33,451 nt of DNA, taken from the NCBI GenBank assembly GCA_019117525.1, contig DWZO01000097.1, positions 1 through 33,451 on the forward strand, read 5' to 3'. Source of the stretch: Allocoprobacillus merdigallinarum. Its GTDB lineage: Bacteria; Bacillota_I; Bacilli_A; Erysipelotrichales; Coprobacillaceae. This document shows, piece after piece, positions 6,370 through 13,957 of this stretch. The stretch's first letter is position 1, and every line of letters starts with the position of its first letter. The notes under the pieces were generated by a model. That model did no database searches, was not told the origin of the DNA, and saw only the letters and a list, made by a program, of their open reading frames with translations. The translations under genes were made by a program, and so were the position numbers.

Positions 6370-8702
6370 AAAAAGATTTATTGATTTTTGATGGAGCTAT
6401 GGGGTCAATGCTCCAACAACATGGATTGAAAGTAGGAGAAATTCCCGAGGTTTATAATATAGAACATCCAGATATTATTGTAGATATTCATAAACAATAT
6501 TTGAAAGCTGGAGCTAATTTTATCACAACGAATACTTTTGGATGTAATCCTATCAAGATGAAAGAGAGTGGATATTGTTATTGTGATTTATTAAAGGCAG
6601 CCATCCAAAATGCCAAACAGGCTAGAGATGAAGTCAATCCTGATGCATATATTGCCTTGGATATTGGGCCTATTGGACAGTTGTTAGAGCCTTCTGGAAC
6701 ATTAACATTTGATGAAGCCTATGAAATCATCGCTTCACAAATCCTAATCGCAAAAGATGATGTTGATGTTGTTTTATTAGAAACAATGACAGATTTATAT
6801 GAAGTCAAAGCAGGTATTCTAGCTGTCAAAGAAAATAGTGATTTACCTGTATTTGTGACAATGACTTTTGAAAGTAATCAGCGTACGTTAACGGGAACAG
6901 ATCCTTTGACTTTTGTGAATGTTGTGGAAGGATTAAAAGTCGATGCGTTAGGTGTCAATTGCTCATTAGGTCCTGTTGAACTTCAGCCGATAGTCCATAC
7001 AATATTAAAATATGCTTCTGTTCCTGTCATTGTCCAACCCAATGCGGGATTGCCATGTCTGCATCATGGTGAGACTTGTTATCCGATGAGCAGTAAAGAA
7101 TTTGTTGAGGCTATGCAATCTTACATCCAGCAAGGTGTCAATATTGTTGGAGGATGTTGTGGTACAACACCAGAGTTTATCGCTGGTTTAAAACAACGAT
7201 TACCTGCTCATAGCTATCCTCGTCAAAGAAAAGCTTATACGGCTGTTTCCAGTGCACATCAAACAGTTATTTTTGATGGTGATGTCATTGTTTGTGGCGA
7301 AAGATTGAATCCAACAGGAAAGAAAAAATTAAAAGCTGCTCTTCAAGAAGAACGCTATGAAGAATATGTCAAAGAAGCCATTCAACAACAAATGGCAGGG
7401 GCTCAGGTTTTAGATGTCAATGTAGGATTACCTGGTATTGATGAAACAAAAGTCATGGTGAATATCATAAAGATGTTACAGGAAGTTGTGAATTTACCTT
7501 TACAGATTGATTCATCATCACCAGAAGTCATTGAAAAAGCTTGTCGTTATTACAATGGAAAACCATTGATTAATTCAGTTAATGGAAAAGAAGAAGTCAT
7601 GGAGGCTATTTTTCCAATTGTAGAAAAATATGGTGGTGTTGTTATAGGACTGACATTAAAAGATGGCATTCCTTTATATGCTCAAGAACGCTATGAATTG
7701 GCCAAAGCTATCATTGAAAAAGCAAAAACGTATCATATTGATAAAAAGGATATCATCATAGATTGTTTAACATTAACAGCATCGGCTCAACAAAAAGAAG
7801 TTCAAGAAACCCTCAAAGCACTCACAATGGTTAAAAATCAGTTATCAGTTTATACAACATTAGGTGTATCCAATGTATCTTTTGGTTTACCGAATCGTCC
7901 TTTATTGAACCGTACCTTTTTAACTTTAGCTTTACAGGCGGGATTAGATTTGCCTATTATCAATCCATTAGATCAACAATTAATGGATACCATTGATGCT
8001 TATCGTGTCTTGACTTATCAAGATCAGGATGCAGTACAGTATATTCAACATCAATCCAACCAAGTAGAACAGTCTGCTGTTAAAACATCATCAGCCTTAT
8101 CTTTGTTTGATATTATTGTTCATGGATTCAAAGATGAAGTCAAAGCCAAAACTGAAGAATTATTACAGACACAAAATGCTATGGAGATTATTAATCAGAC
8201 GATTATACCTGCTTTAAATCAGGTGGGAAAAGATTATGAAACAAATCGTATTTTTTTACCTCAGCTGATACAATCAGCTGAAACAACAAAATTAGCTTTT
8301 GAAGTTGTCAAAGCAACATTTTCAAAACAAGAGTCTTCAAAAGCAACCGTTTTAATGTGTACTGTAGAAGGAGATATCCACGATATAGGAAAAAATATTG
8401 TCAAAGTCATTTTAGAAAGTTATGGTTATGAAGTCATTGATTTAGGAAAAGATGTGAAAATGAAAAGAGTGGTAGAAGCCTATCAGCAATATCATCCTCA
8501 GGCTATTGGATTAAGTGCTCTTATGACAACAACAGTTGTTAATATGCAAAAGACGATTCAGGCTTTAAAAGCAGTGAACTGTCAATGTCCAATCTGGGTT
8601 GGTGGAGCTGTATTGACAAGTGAAATCGCTAGGGAAATTGGAGCTGATTATTATTGCGAAGATGCGATGGCATCAGTTCATTTATTACAGGATATTTTAT
8701 AG
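6351..8702 (+). CDS. metH: Cobalamin-dependent methionine synthase lacking its activation domain
   Basis: A 783-residue enzyme that transfers the methyl group of methyl-THF to homocysteine through methylcobalamin. Residues 1-285 form the homocysteine barrel, with zinc ligands Cys204 (VNCSLG) and Cys269-Cys270 (GGCCGTTP). About 305-555 is the pterin barrel (GERLNPTGKKKLK, QIDSSSPEV). About 570-783 is the helical cap and cobalamin-binding Rossmann domain, with His677 in EGDIHDIGKNIV as the lower axial ligand. The chain stops where E. coli MetH continues into its activation domain, which the preceding gene supplies. The ATG at 6351 has the AAAGGGGG site at 6337-6344. The coding region is followed almost at once by a small gene. 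Confidence 0.95.
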   Translation: MLRERLKKDLLIFDGAMGSMLQQHGLKVGEIPEVYNIEHPDIIVDIHKQYLKAGANFITTNTFGCNPIKMKESGYCYCDLLKAAIQNAKQARDEVNPDAYIALDIGPIGQLLEPSGTLTFDEAYEIIASQILIAKDDVDVVLLETMTDLYEVKAGILAVKENSDLPVFVTMTFESNQRTLTGTDPLTFVNVVEGLKVDALGVNCSLGPVELQPIVHTILKYASVPVIVQPNAGLPCLHHGETCYPMSSKEFVEAMQSYIQQGVNIVGGCCGTTPEFIAGLKQRLPAHSYPRQRKAYTAVSSAHQTVIFDGDVIVCGERLNPTGKKKLKAALQEERYEEYVKEAIQQQMAGAQVLDVNVGLPGIDETKVMVNIIKMLQEVVNLPLQIDSSSPEVIEKACRYYNGKPLINSVNGKEEVMEAIFPIVEKYGGVVIGLTLKDGIPLYAQERYELAKAIIEKAKTYHIDKKDIIIDCLTLTASAQQKEVQETLKALTMVKNQLSVYTTLGVSNVSFGLPNRPLLNRTFLTLALQAGLDLPIINPLDQQLMDTIDAYRVLTYQDQDAVQYIQHQSNQVEQSAVKTSSALSLFDIIVHGFKDEVKAKTEELLQTQNAMEIINQTIIPALNQVGKDYETNRIFLPQLIQSAETTKLAFEVVKATFSKQESSKATVLMCTVEGDIHDIGKNIVKVILESYGYEVIDLGKDVKMKRVVEAYQQYHPQAIGLSALMTTTVVNMQKTIQALKAVNCQCPIWVGGAVLTSEIAREIGADYYCEDAMASVHLLQDIL

Positions 8703-8712
8703 GAGGCATTAT

Positions 8713-8865
8713 ATGGCATTAAAAGTGAAAATGAATACAATGGACTTGGATGATCTAGATACAGATATTCCATTGTTTGCGACAATTGAAGATGAGGAAA
8801 ATGATCTTCAGGTTGATGAAAATACAACAATGAAAATTCAAATTAAAGTCAAAGAAGAACAGTAA
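8713..8865 (+). CDS. Small acidic protein of unknown function, last gene of the met operon
   Basis: A 50-residue protein starting at an ATG with a perfect AGGAGG at 8701-8706, only 10 bp after metH. It is rich in Asp and Glu in the middle (DLDDLDTDIP, EDEENDLQVDEN), with a basic beginning and a KIQIKVKEEQ end. There is no signal peptide, membrane helix or Cys motif. The strong ribosome site and operon position argue that it is real. I do not recognise the family. A role with methionine synthase is only suggested by position. Confidence 0.6.
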   Translation: MALKVKMNTMDLDDLDTDIPLFATIEDEENDLQVDENTTMKIQIKVKEEQ

Positions 8866-8886
8866 ATGGCTACTGTTCTTCTTTTT
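8852..8886. terminator. Bidirectional terminator between converging genes
   Basis: A perfect 13-bp stem pairs 8852-8864 with 8871-8883 around a 6-base loop, followed by T residues. It overlaps the stop codons of both the small acidic protein gene and the converging ABC-F gene. Confidence 0.8.
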
Positions 8887-10600
8887 CTAATAATTCTAAC
8901 CAACGTATACTCTTTGTTTCAATTTCATTTTCTAATGCATTGCGTTGATTGGAAAGTTTTTGAATATCATGAAAGTCTGTAACTTGATTTAATTGTTCAT
9001 CTAACTGTTGAAGTTTTTGTTCAAGTGCAGGAATATCAGCTTCTAAGCTTTCTAATTCCTTTTTTTCAAGATAAGTCAGTCTGACTTTACGTTCTCTCAT
9101 GGGTTTTTTAGTACTGGATTTGGGTTTATTTGAAGATGTTTGATTTGAAGTGATGATATAATCACTATAACCTCCATTATGAACTTGGATTTGTTGATGC
9201 GAAAATACAAATAGCGTGTCACAAAGACGATCTAGAAAATAGCGATCATGTGAAACTGTGATAATAATTCCCTGAAAGCTATCTAAATAGTCTTCTAAAA
9301 TCTGTAAAGTTGTAATATCTAAATCATTTGTAGGTTCATCCAATAATAAAACATTAGGAGCACCCATCAAAACTTTTAAAAGATATAAACGTCTTTTTTC
9401 ACCACCAGACAGTCTTCCAATAGGGGTATATTGAAGCTCTTTATCAAAAAGAAACTTTTCACACATCTGTTTCGCTGAAAATTCTCCTTGACGAGTTTTC
9501 AAATAGCGTGCTTCTTCTTGAATATAGTCAATGACTCTTTGATTGTCATCCATATCTTCGTGACCCTGTTTAAAATATCCTATACGAATGGTTTCACCGT
9601 ATTCTACTTCACCACTTGTGGGTTGAATTTGTCCAGCAATAATATGAAGTAAAGTCGATTTACCAGAACCATTGATACCGACAATTCCTACACGTTCATT
9701 TCTTTGAAAGAGATAATCAAAAGGTTGAAATAAAAGATGATCAAAACGATGAGAAATACCATGTAGTTCAATTGTTTTTTGTCCTAATCTTGAAGCAGTA
9801 TCAATCATTTCCAGATTTTGTGTGACAGGTAAGTCAGACTGTTGACTTAAAGCTTCATATCTTTGTAAACGTCCTTTGTTTTTGGTTGTACGAGCCTGGA
9901 CACCAGCACGGACCCATTCTAATTCTTTTTTAAGAAACTGTTTTCTTTTGTGTTGAGCATTTTGTAGACTCTCTTCACGCTTAGCTTTTTGTTCGAGATA
10001 AAGTGAATAATTGGCTTCATAAGTATATAACTGACCATGTTCCAATTCAAGCATACGATGTGTGATACGTTCTAAAAAATAACGATCATGTGTAATCATG
10101 ACAAGAGCTCTATTGAATTTTGTGAGATATTTTTCAAGATATTCAATCATTTCATGATCTAAATGATTGGTTGGTTCGTCTAACAATAATAAATCACAAG
10201 GCTTGATCAGTGCAATAGCCAAAGCAACACGTTTCTTTTGACCACCAGATAACTGATTGATTGGCTGTGAGTGATTGATAATTTGAAAACGATTTAAGAT
10301 AGATTTGATTTCATATTCTGCTACATCATGACCCACATCTTCATAGACCTGTTCTAAAACGGTATTTTGAGGTTGGAAAGATGGGATTTGAGGTAAATAA
10401 TTGATACGAATATCTTTCTTTTTGATAATTTCTCCCTTATAATCTTCTTGACCAGCTAATATTTTTAAAAGCGTAGATTTTCCAGTTCCATTTAAACCAA
10501 TAAGACCAATTTTATCACGTTCATGAATGGAAAAGGAAATATCTTTTGCGATACATTTTAAATTGTTATATTTACTTAGATGTGATACACTCATTAACAT
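8870..10600 (-). CDS. ABC-F family ATPase, Uup/YfmR type
   Basis: A 576-residue soluble protein with two ATP-binding cassettes and no membrane helices. ABC-F proteins act on the ribosome. The Uup/YfmR branch is linked to relief of stalled elongation. Cassette 1 has GLNGTGKST near residue 35, LSGGQKKR and LLLLDEPTNHLD. Cassette 2 has GINGSGKST, LSGGEKRR and VLLLDEPTNDLD. The linker between them is basic and helical (KRKQFLKKELEWVRAG). About 80 C-terminal residues form the Lys-rich stretch and coiled coil typical of Uup rather than EttA. A longer in-frame start exists upstream, but AAAGGAGA at 10616..10609 selects the ATG at 10600. An antibiotic-resistance role cannot be excluded, but the C-terminal coiled coil favours a housekeeping factor. 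Confidence 0.9.
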   Translation of the reverse strand: MLMSVSHLSKYNNLKCIAKDISFSIHERDKIGLIGLNGTGKSTLLKILAGQEDYKGEIIKKKDIRINYLPQIPSFQPQNTVLEQVYEDVGHDVAEYEIKSILNRFQIINHSQPINQLSGGQKKRVALAIALIKPCDLLLLDEPTNHLDHEMIEYLEKYLTKFNRALVMITHDRYFLERITHRMLELEHGQLYTYEANYSLYLEQKAKREESLQNAQHKRKQFLKKELEWVRAGVQARTTKNKGRLQRYEALSQQSDLPVTQNLEMIDTASRLGQKTIELHGISHRFDHLLFQPFDYLFQRNERVGIVGINGSGKSTLLHIIAGQIQPTSGEVEYGETIRIGYFKQGHEDMDDNQRVIDYIQEEARYLKTRQGEFSAKQMCEKFLFDKELQYTPIGRLSGGEKRRLYLLKVLMGAPNVLLLDEPTNDLDITTLQILEDYLDSFQGIIITVSHDRYFLDRLCDTLFVFSHQQIQVHNGGYSDYIITSNQTSSNKPKSSTKKPMRERKVRLTYLEKKELESLEADIPALEQKLQQLDEQLNQVTDFHDIQKLSNQRNALENEIETKSIRWLELLEKEEQ

Positions 10601-10624
10601 ATTGAATTTCTCCTTTATTGTTCT

Positions 10625-10652
10625 ATTGTACCATGACTTTTTGTTTTGTAAA
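10625..10652 (-). promoter_or_regulatory. Promoter of the ABC-F gene
   Basis: On the minus strand TTTACA (10652..10647) and TACAAT (10630..10625) are spaced 16 bp, ending shortly before the ribosome site. The promoter of the divergent Tim44-domain gene must overlap this region. Confidence 0.6.
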
Positions 10653-10674
10653 TACATGTAAGGGAAGTGATAGA

Positions 10675-11355
10675 TTGAAAAGATTATTACTCGTTTTCAT
10701 TGTTTTTATGATTCTGTTAACGCCAGTGGGCGCCCGTGCTGGTGGAGGCAGCAGTAGTGGCGGTGGTGGAGGCAGCAGCCATACGTCGTCGCATCGTTCT
10801 AGACGTTCAAGTGGAAATGGATCACCCATAGCAGGTGTGATAGGGATAGGAGCCTGTATGGGAATGATTGTCTACTGGAAAAGAAAAAAAGCCAGACACA
10901 TGCATCAGGAAATTAAAGATGATTTATCTTTTGCTTATCAGCAGGATGATTTCTGGAATGAAAAAGTCTTAAAGAAGAAAGTTAAAGAAAAATATTTGAT
11001 TATACAAGAAGCCTGGTCTAAGCAGGATTTAGAAACATTGAAAAAGCATTTAAGTGAATCATTATATGAACAATGGAAACTCAAAATAGAGTGGCAACAA
11101 TTTCAACAACAATATAATCAATTAGATCATATTCAATTATTGAAAGTCATACTGGTTGATTTACATGATGCAATTGATAATCAGCAGGATTTCTTTTGGG
11201 TTTATATAGAAGGCAAGATGAATGATTTGATGATAGAAAAACAAGAAGTGATTGCATCGAATCATGATAGTTTTGTAGAATATTGGAAATTTGTGCGCCA
11301 TGGAAATGACTTTTTATTAGATGAAATTAAACAACAGGATGAGGTTGAATCATGA
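10675..11355 (+). CDS. Exported Gly/Ser-rich protein with a Tim44-like domain
   Basis: A 226-residue protein predicted from a TTG start. It begins with a signal peptide (KRLLLVFIVFMILLTPVGARA), then a Gly/Ser/His/Arg-rich low-complexity stretch and a second hydrophobic helix (about SPIAGVIGIGACMGMIVYW). The C-terminal region of about 145 residues fits the bacterial Tim44-like family. It shows EAWSKQDLETLKKHL and EYWKFVRHGNDFLLDEIKQ, close to the family's tryptophan and 'WxFVR...W.LDEI.Q' signatures. The function of bacterial Tim44-like proteins is poorly known, with membrane association assumed. AAGGGAAG about 8 bases before the TTG supports that start, and upstream in-frame ATGs lack a site and would precede the signal peptide. 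It overlaps the next gene by 4 bp. Confidence 0.75.
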   Translation: MKRLLLVFIVFMILLTPVGARAGGGSSSGGGGGSSHTSSHRSRRSSGNGSPIAGVIGIGACMGMIVYWKRKKARHMHQEIKDDLSFAYQQDDFWNEKVLKKKVKEKYLIIQEAWSKQDLETLKKHLSESLYEQWKLKIEWQQFQQQYNQLDHIQLLKVILVDLHDAIDNQQDFFWVYIEGKMNDLMIEKQEVIASNHDSFVEYWKFVRHGNDFLLDEIKQQDEVES

Positions 11356-12062
11356 TCAGGGGTCTTTTTCGATGTCTGTTATGGATATTGCAGAAAGTCG
11401 GGCATCTCATTGGTTGTATCATCGGCTTTGTTTTTGGCTGGATTCCACGTTTAAAAAAGCATATGAGTGGTGAAGAATTTGAGGAATATGTCTATGAAAT
11501 ACTTAAACGTATTGGATATAAACATATACGATTAACGCAAAAGAGTGGTGATTATGGGGTTGATATTTTAGCAACCTATAAAGGCATTCACTATGCTTTT
11601 CAATGTAAATATTATAGTAAACCAGTTGGAGTGAGTGCCGTTCAACAGGCTTATAGTGGTTGTGAATATTATGACTATGATGAAGCTGTTGTTGTTACAA
11701 ATCAGACTTTTACACGACAGGCGCATGCTCTGGCAATGCGTAATGGCGTCATTTTATGGGATGGTGAAAAACTCAATCAGATGCGTCGTTTAGCCAATCG
11801 ACATGCATTATTTTATCGTTTTCATCACCAAAAAATGCCACATCCATATGAAGATGTTTTACGAGTTATTTTGGAAGCTGGATATGCTTCAACAGATTTG
11901 CTTTATCAGCATTTAAATATGAATATATCACGTATTGATTATATTTTGGATGATTTAGAGTTTTATGATATTGTTTCGAGTGAAGATGATTATGGAATCA
12001 GGGAAGTGTATATATCTTCTTTAGAAGAAGGATTAAAATTACTGGAAAGAAGTCATATTTAA
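11352..12062 (+). CDS. Membrane-anchored Mrr-like nuclease with C-terminal winged helix
   Basis: A 236-residue protein. A hydrophobic helix (about 9-30) is followed by a restriction-endonuclease-fold domain of the Mrr_cat type (about 37-145). The domain has Gly40-Glu41 in SGEEFEEYVYEIL, Asp71 in GDYGVDI and Gln84-Cys85-Lys86, which together give a complete D-(Q/E)xK active site. The last 70 residues (about 163-235) resemble a winged helix. The stretch around ASTDLLYQHLNMNISRIDYI is reminiscent of the FtsK gamma domain, an inference from motif memory only. It is translationally coupled to the Tim44-domain gene by a 4-bp overlap, which suggests a shared membrane-associated job. No methyltransferase lies nearby, so a classical restriction-modification role is unlikely here. 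A nuclease acting on methylated or foreign DNA remains possible. Confidence 0.78.
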   Translation: MIRGLFRCLLWILQKVGHLIGCIIGFVFGWIPRLKKHMSGEEFEEYVYEILKRIGYKHIRLTQKSGDYGVDILATYKGIHYAFQCKYYSKPVGVSAVQQAYSGCEYYDYDEAVVVTNQTFTRQAHALAMRNGVILWDGEKLNQMRRLANRHALFYRFHHQKMPHPYEDVLRVILEAGYASTDLLYQHLNMNISRIDYILDDLEFYDIVSSEDDYGIREVYISSLEEGLKLLERSHI

Positions 12063-12074
12063 AATAAACTATGT

Positions 12075-12080
12075 TATAAT
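12075..12080 (+). promoter_or_regulatory. -10 box of the M18 aminopeptidase gene
   Basis: A perfect TATAAT lies 13 bp after the nuclease stop codon and 23 bp before the aminopeptidase start. The -35 region is weak. Confidence 0.45.
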
Positions 12081-12102
12081 AAAGAAAATATGGAGGGATA
12101 AA

Positions 12103-13428
12103 ATGTATAAAGAAGTTTCAAAACAGTTGATGTCTTTTATTCAACAAAGTCCAACAGCATTTCATGCAGTGGATACAATGAAAAAGATTTTAAATCAAAA
12201 TGGTTATCAGGAATTATCAGAAAGCCAGAAATGGACAATACAATTAGGTGGAAAATATTATGTAACACGTAATCAGTCAAGTTTGATTGCTTTTCATGTT
12301 GGTCAACATTTAGAAAATTATAATTTTCATATTGTGGCTTCACATAGTGATTCACCAACTTTTAAGTTAAAAGAAAATGCTGAAGTGGAAATTAAAAACC
12401 ATTATGTATCTTTAAATACAGAAGGATATGGTGGTATGATTTGTGCTTCATGGCTTGATAGACCTTTATCAATTGCAGGTCGTGTTATGGTTAAAGAAAA
12501 CAATACATATCAGACACGTTTACTTTGTTTTGATCAGGATCTTGTATTGATTCCAAATGTCGCCATTCATATGAATCGCAGTGTGAATGATGGTTATGCC
12601 TATAATAAACAAATTGATATGTTGCCATTGATTGGAGGACAGGCATATCAATCTGGTGATTTGAAAAAAATGATAGCCAAAGAATTGCAGGTGGATGTTG
12701 AAGATATTTATGGCAGTGATTTATATTTATATAATCGTATGCAACCTACAATCTGGGGAGCGCATGATGAATTTATTTCATCACCAAGATTGGATGATTT
12801 ACAGTGTGCCTATACATCTTTACAAGGTTTCTTAAAAGGACATCATTCGCAAACAATTCAAGTCTTTGCCTGCTTCGATAATGAAGAAGTAGGTTCATCT
12901 ACAAAACAAGGAGCAGCATCTACATTTTTATATGATACTTTATACCGTATTCATCATCATTTATTTCAAAATGATGATGATTTCTATCGTGCAGTCGCTT
13001 CTAGTTTTATGTTGAGTGGGGATAATGCCCATGCTGTTCATCCTAATCACCCTGAAAAAACAGATCAGCAAAATGGTGTTTATATGAACCAGGGGATTGT
13101 GGTGAAATCACATGCTGGACAAAAGTATACAAGTGATGCTTTGAGTATAGCTGTATTGAAAGATTTATGTGAAAAAGCTGGCGTTCCACTTCAATTCTTT
13201 GCGAATAGATCGGATATGTTAGGTGGAAGCACACTAGGAAATATTGCCATGTCTCAGGTGTCAATGAATTGTGTAGATATTGGCTTAGCCCAGCTTGCCA
13301 TGCATTCATCTTATGAAACAGCAGGAATCAAAGATTCATATGATATGATTAAAGTTATGGAGGAATTTTATAATAGCCATATTCAAGTCGTTAAGGATGG
13401 ATATGTCATTGTAGACAAGGAGGGATAA
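12103..13428 (+). CDS. M18 family metallo-aminopeptidase
   Basis: A 441-residue dizinc aminopeptidase of family M18 (aspartyl aminopeptidase group), a cytoplasmic enzyme that removes N-terminal residues, usually acidic ones. Conserved positions seen are His81 in ASHSDSPTFKLK, Asp231 in SPRLDDL, Glu261-Glu262 in CFDNEEVGS (catalytic base and metal ligand), Asp-containing LSGDNAHAVHPNHPEK and the late LGGSTLGNI and MHSSYET segments. The length is typical. The start has a GGAGGG site at 12092-12097. A 49-residue membrane protein gene begins 1 bp after its stop, so the two are co-transcribed. The exact substrate preference cannot be read from the sequence. Confidence 0.9.
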   Translation: MYKEVSKQLMSFIQQSPTAFHAVDTMKKILNQNGYQELSESQKWTIQLGGKYYVTRNQSSLIAFHVGQHLENYNFHIVASHSDSPTFKLKENAEVEIKNHYVSLNTEGYGGMICASWLDRPLSIAGRVMVKENNTYQTRLLCFDQDLVLIPNVAIHMNRSVNDGYAYNKQIDMLPLIGGQAYQSGDLKKMIAKELQVDVEDIYGSDLYLYNRMQPTIWGAHDEFISSPRLDDLQCAYTSLQGFLKGHHSQTIQVFACFDNEEVGSSTKQGAASTFLYDTLYRIHHHLFQNDDDFYRAVASSFMLSGDNAHAVHPNHPEKTDQQNGVYMNQGIVVKSHAGQKYTSDALSIAVLKDLCEKAGVPLQFFANRSDMLGGSTLGNIAMSQVSMNCVDIGLAQLAMHSSYETAGIKDSYDMIKVMEEFYNSHIQVVKDGYVIVDKEG

Positions 13429-13429
13429 A

Positions 13430-13579
13430 ATGTTAAGTCGTTTATGGAAGTTTGTGATATATTCGATTTTTTCACTTTTTCTTGTAACATGTTTGTCTTC
13501 TATATTATCATTAGAAAAACAACAGAAAATCTTGCATATGCCTTTTGATAAAACTAACGAAAATAAAAAAAGTTCATAA
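13430..13579 (+). CDS. Small single-pass membrane protein of unknown function
   Basis: A 49-residue protein predicted from an ATG preceded by AAGGAGGG at 13418-13425, inside the end of the M18 gene. It has one hydrophobic helix (about residues 8-27, containing Cys21) and a charged, Lys-rich tail (KQQKILHMPFDKTNENKKSS). The Cys context (LVTC) is a poor lipobox. The strong ribosome site and coupling to the aminopeptidase gene support translation. No family is recognised. A weak hairpin overlaps its 3' end. Confidence 0.55.
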   Translation: MLSRLWKFVIYSIFSLFLVTCLSSILSLEKQQKILHMPFDKTNENKKSS

Positions 13580-13588
13580 CGAACTTTT
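13568..13588 (+). terminator. Hairpin at the end of the small membrane protein gene
   Basis: AAAAGTTC pairs with GAACTTTT across 5 bases. The stem is AT-rich and lacks a clean T tract, so termination here is doubtful. A better terminator follows at 13655. Confidence 0.35.
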
Positions 13589-13654
13589 AAGAATTTTGAT
13601 TAATTACAATGATAGAAATTTGATGAAGATATACGTATATTGTATCGTTTTAAG

Positions 13655-13680
13655 AATCCTACTTTTTGTAGGATTTTTTA
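13655..13680 (+). terminator. Rho-independent terminator
   Basis: AATCCTAC pairs with GTAGGATT around a TTTTT loop, followed by five T. It probably ends the M18 operon. The 75 bases before it carry no gene. Confidence 0.75.
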
Positions 13681-13887
13681 TTTGATGTCTATTTTTTGAA
13701 TGATGATGAGCGAGATTGGAATGAAGATACAAATATAAATAATAATACAACAAATATCAATGATATCAAAAGAAATAGTTGTGTGTGAGAATAGGTGAAA
13801 TATGATTTGGTCGGCTAGGAAAAAATAAATATATGAAAGAAAAAGAAAGACTATCAGTTGAAAAAATCTTTTAAGAAAATGTTTCAT
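13678..13887 (-). CDS. Small two-helix membrane protein of unknown function
   Basis: A 69-residue, very hydrophobic protein with two probable membrane helices (about residues 9-31 and 40-63), a basic start (MKHFLKRF) and a basic end (IIIQKIDIK). The ATG at 13887 has a perfect AGGAGGG six bases upstream, and a TATAAT -10 box lies at 13915..13910, so expression looks likely. Converging transcription from the M18 operon ends at its 3' edge. No family is recognised. Its size resembles small membrane regulators or transporter accessories, but nothing in the sequence fixes a role. Confidence 0.6.
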   Translation of the reverse strand: MKHFLKRFFQLIVFLFLSYIYFFLADQIIFHLFSHTTISFDIIDICCIIIYICIFIPISLIIIQKIDIK

Positions 13888-13909
13888 AGAAATCCCTCCT
13901 TATAAGTTT

Positions 13910-13915
13910 ATTATA
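13910..13915 (-). promoter_or_regulatory. -10 box of the small two-helix protein gene
   Basis: TATAAT on the minus strand, 22 bp before the start codon. No good -35 box is seen. Confidence 0.4.
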
Positions 13916-13928
13916 ACAGAAGGGAACG

Positions 13929-13957
13929 AAAAAAGATATGAATTTCTCCATATCTTT
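13929..13957 (-). terminator. Terminator of the L,D-transpeptidase gene
   Basis: On the minus strand AAAGATATG pairs with CATATCTTT and is followed by further T residues. The hairpin begins at the stop codon. Confidence 0.75.

Noticed and set aside
11352..12062. Part of a restriction-modification system
   Set aside because: No methyltransferase or specificity gene is nearby, and the protein has a membrane helix and is coupled to a Tim44-domain gene.
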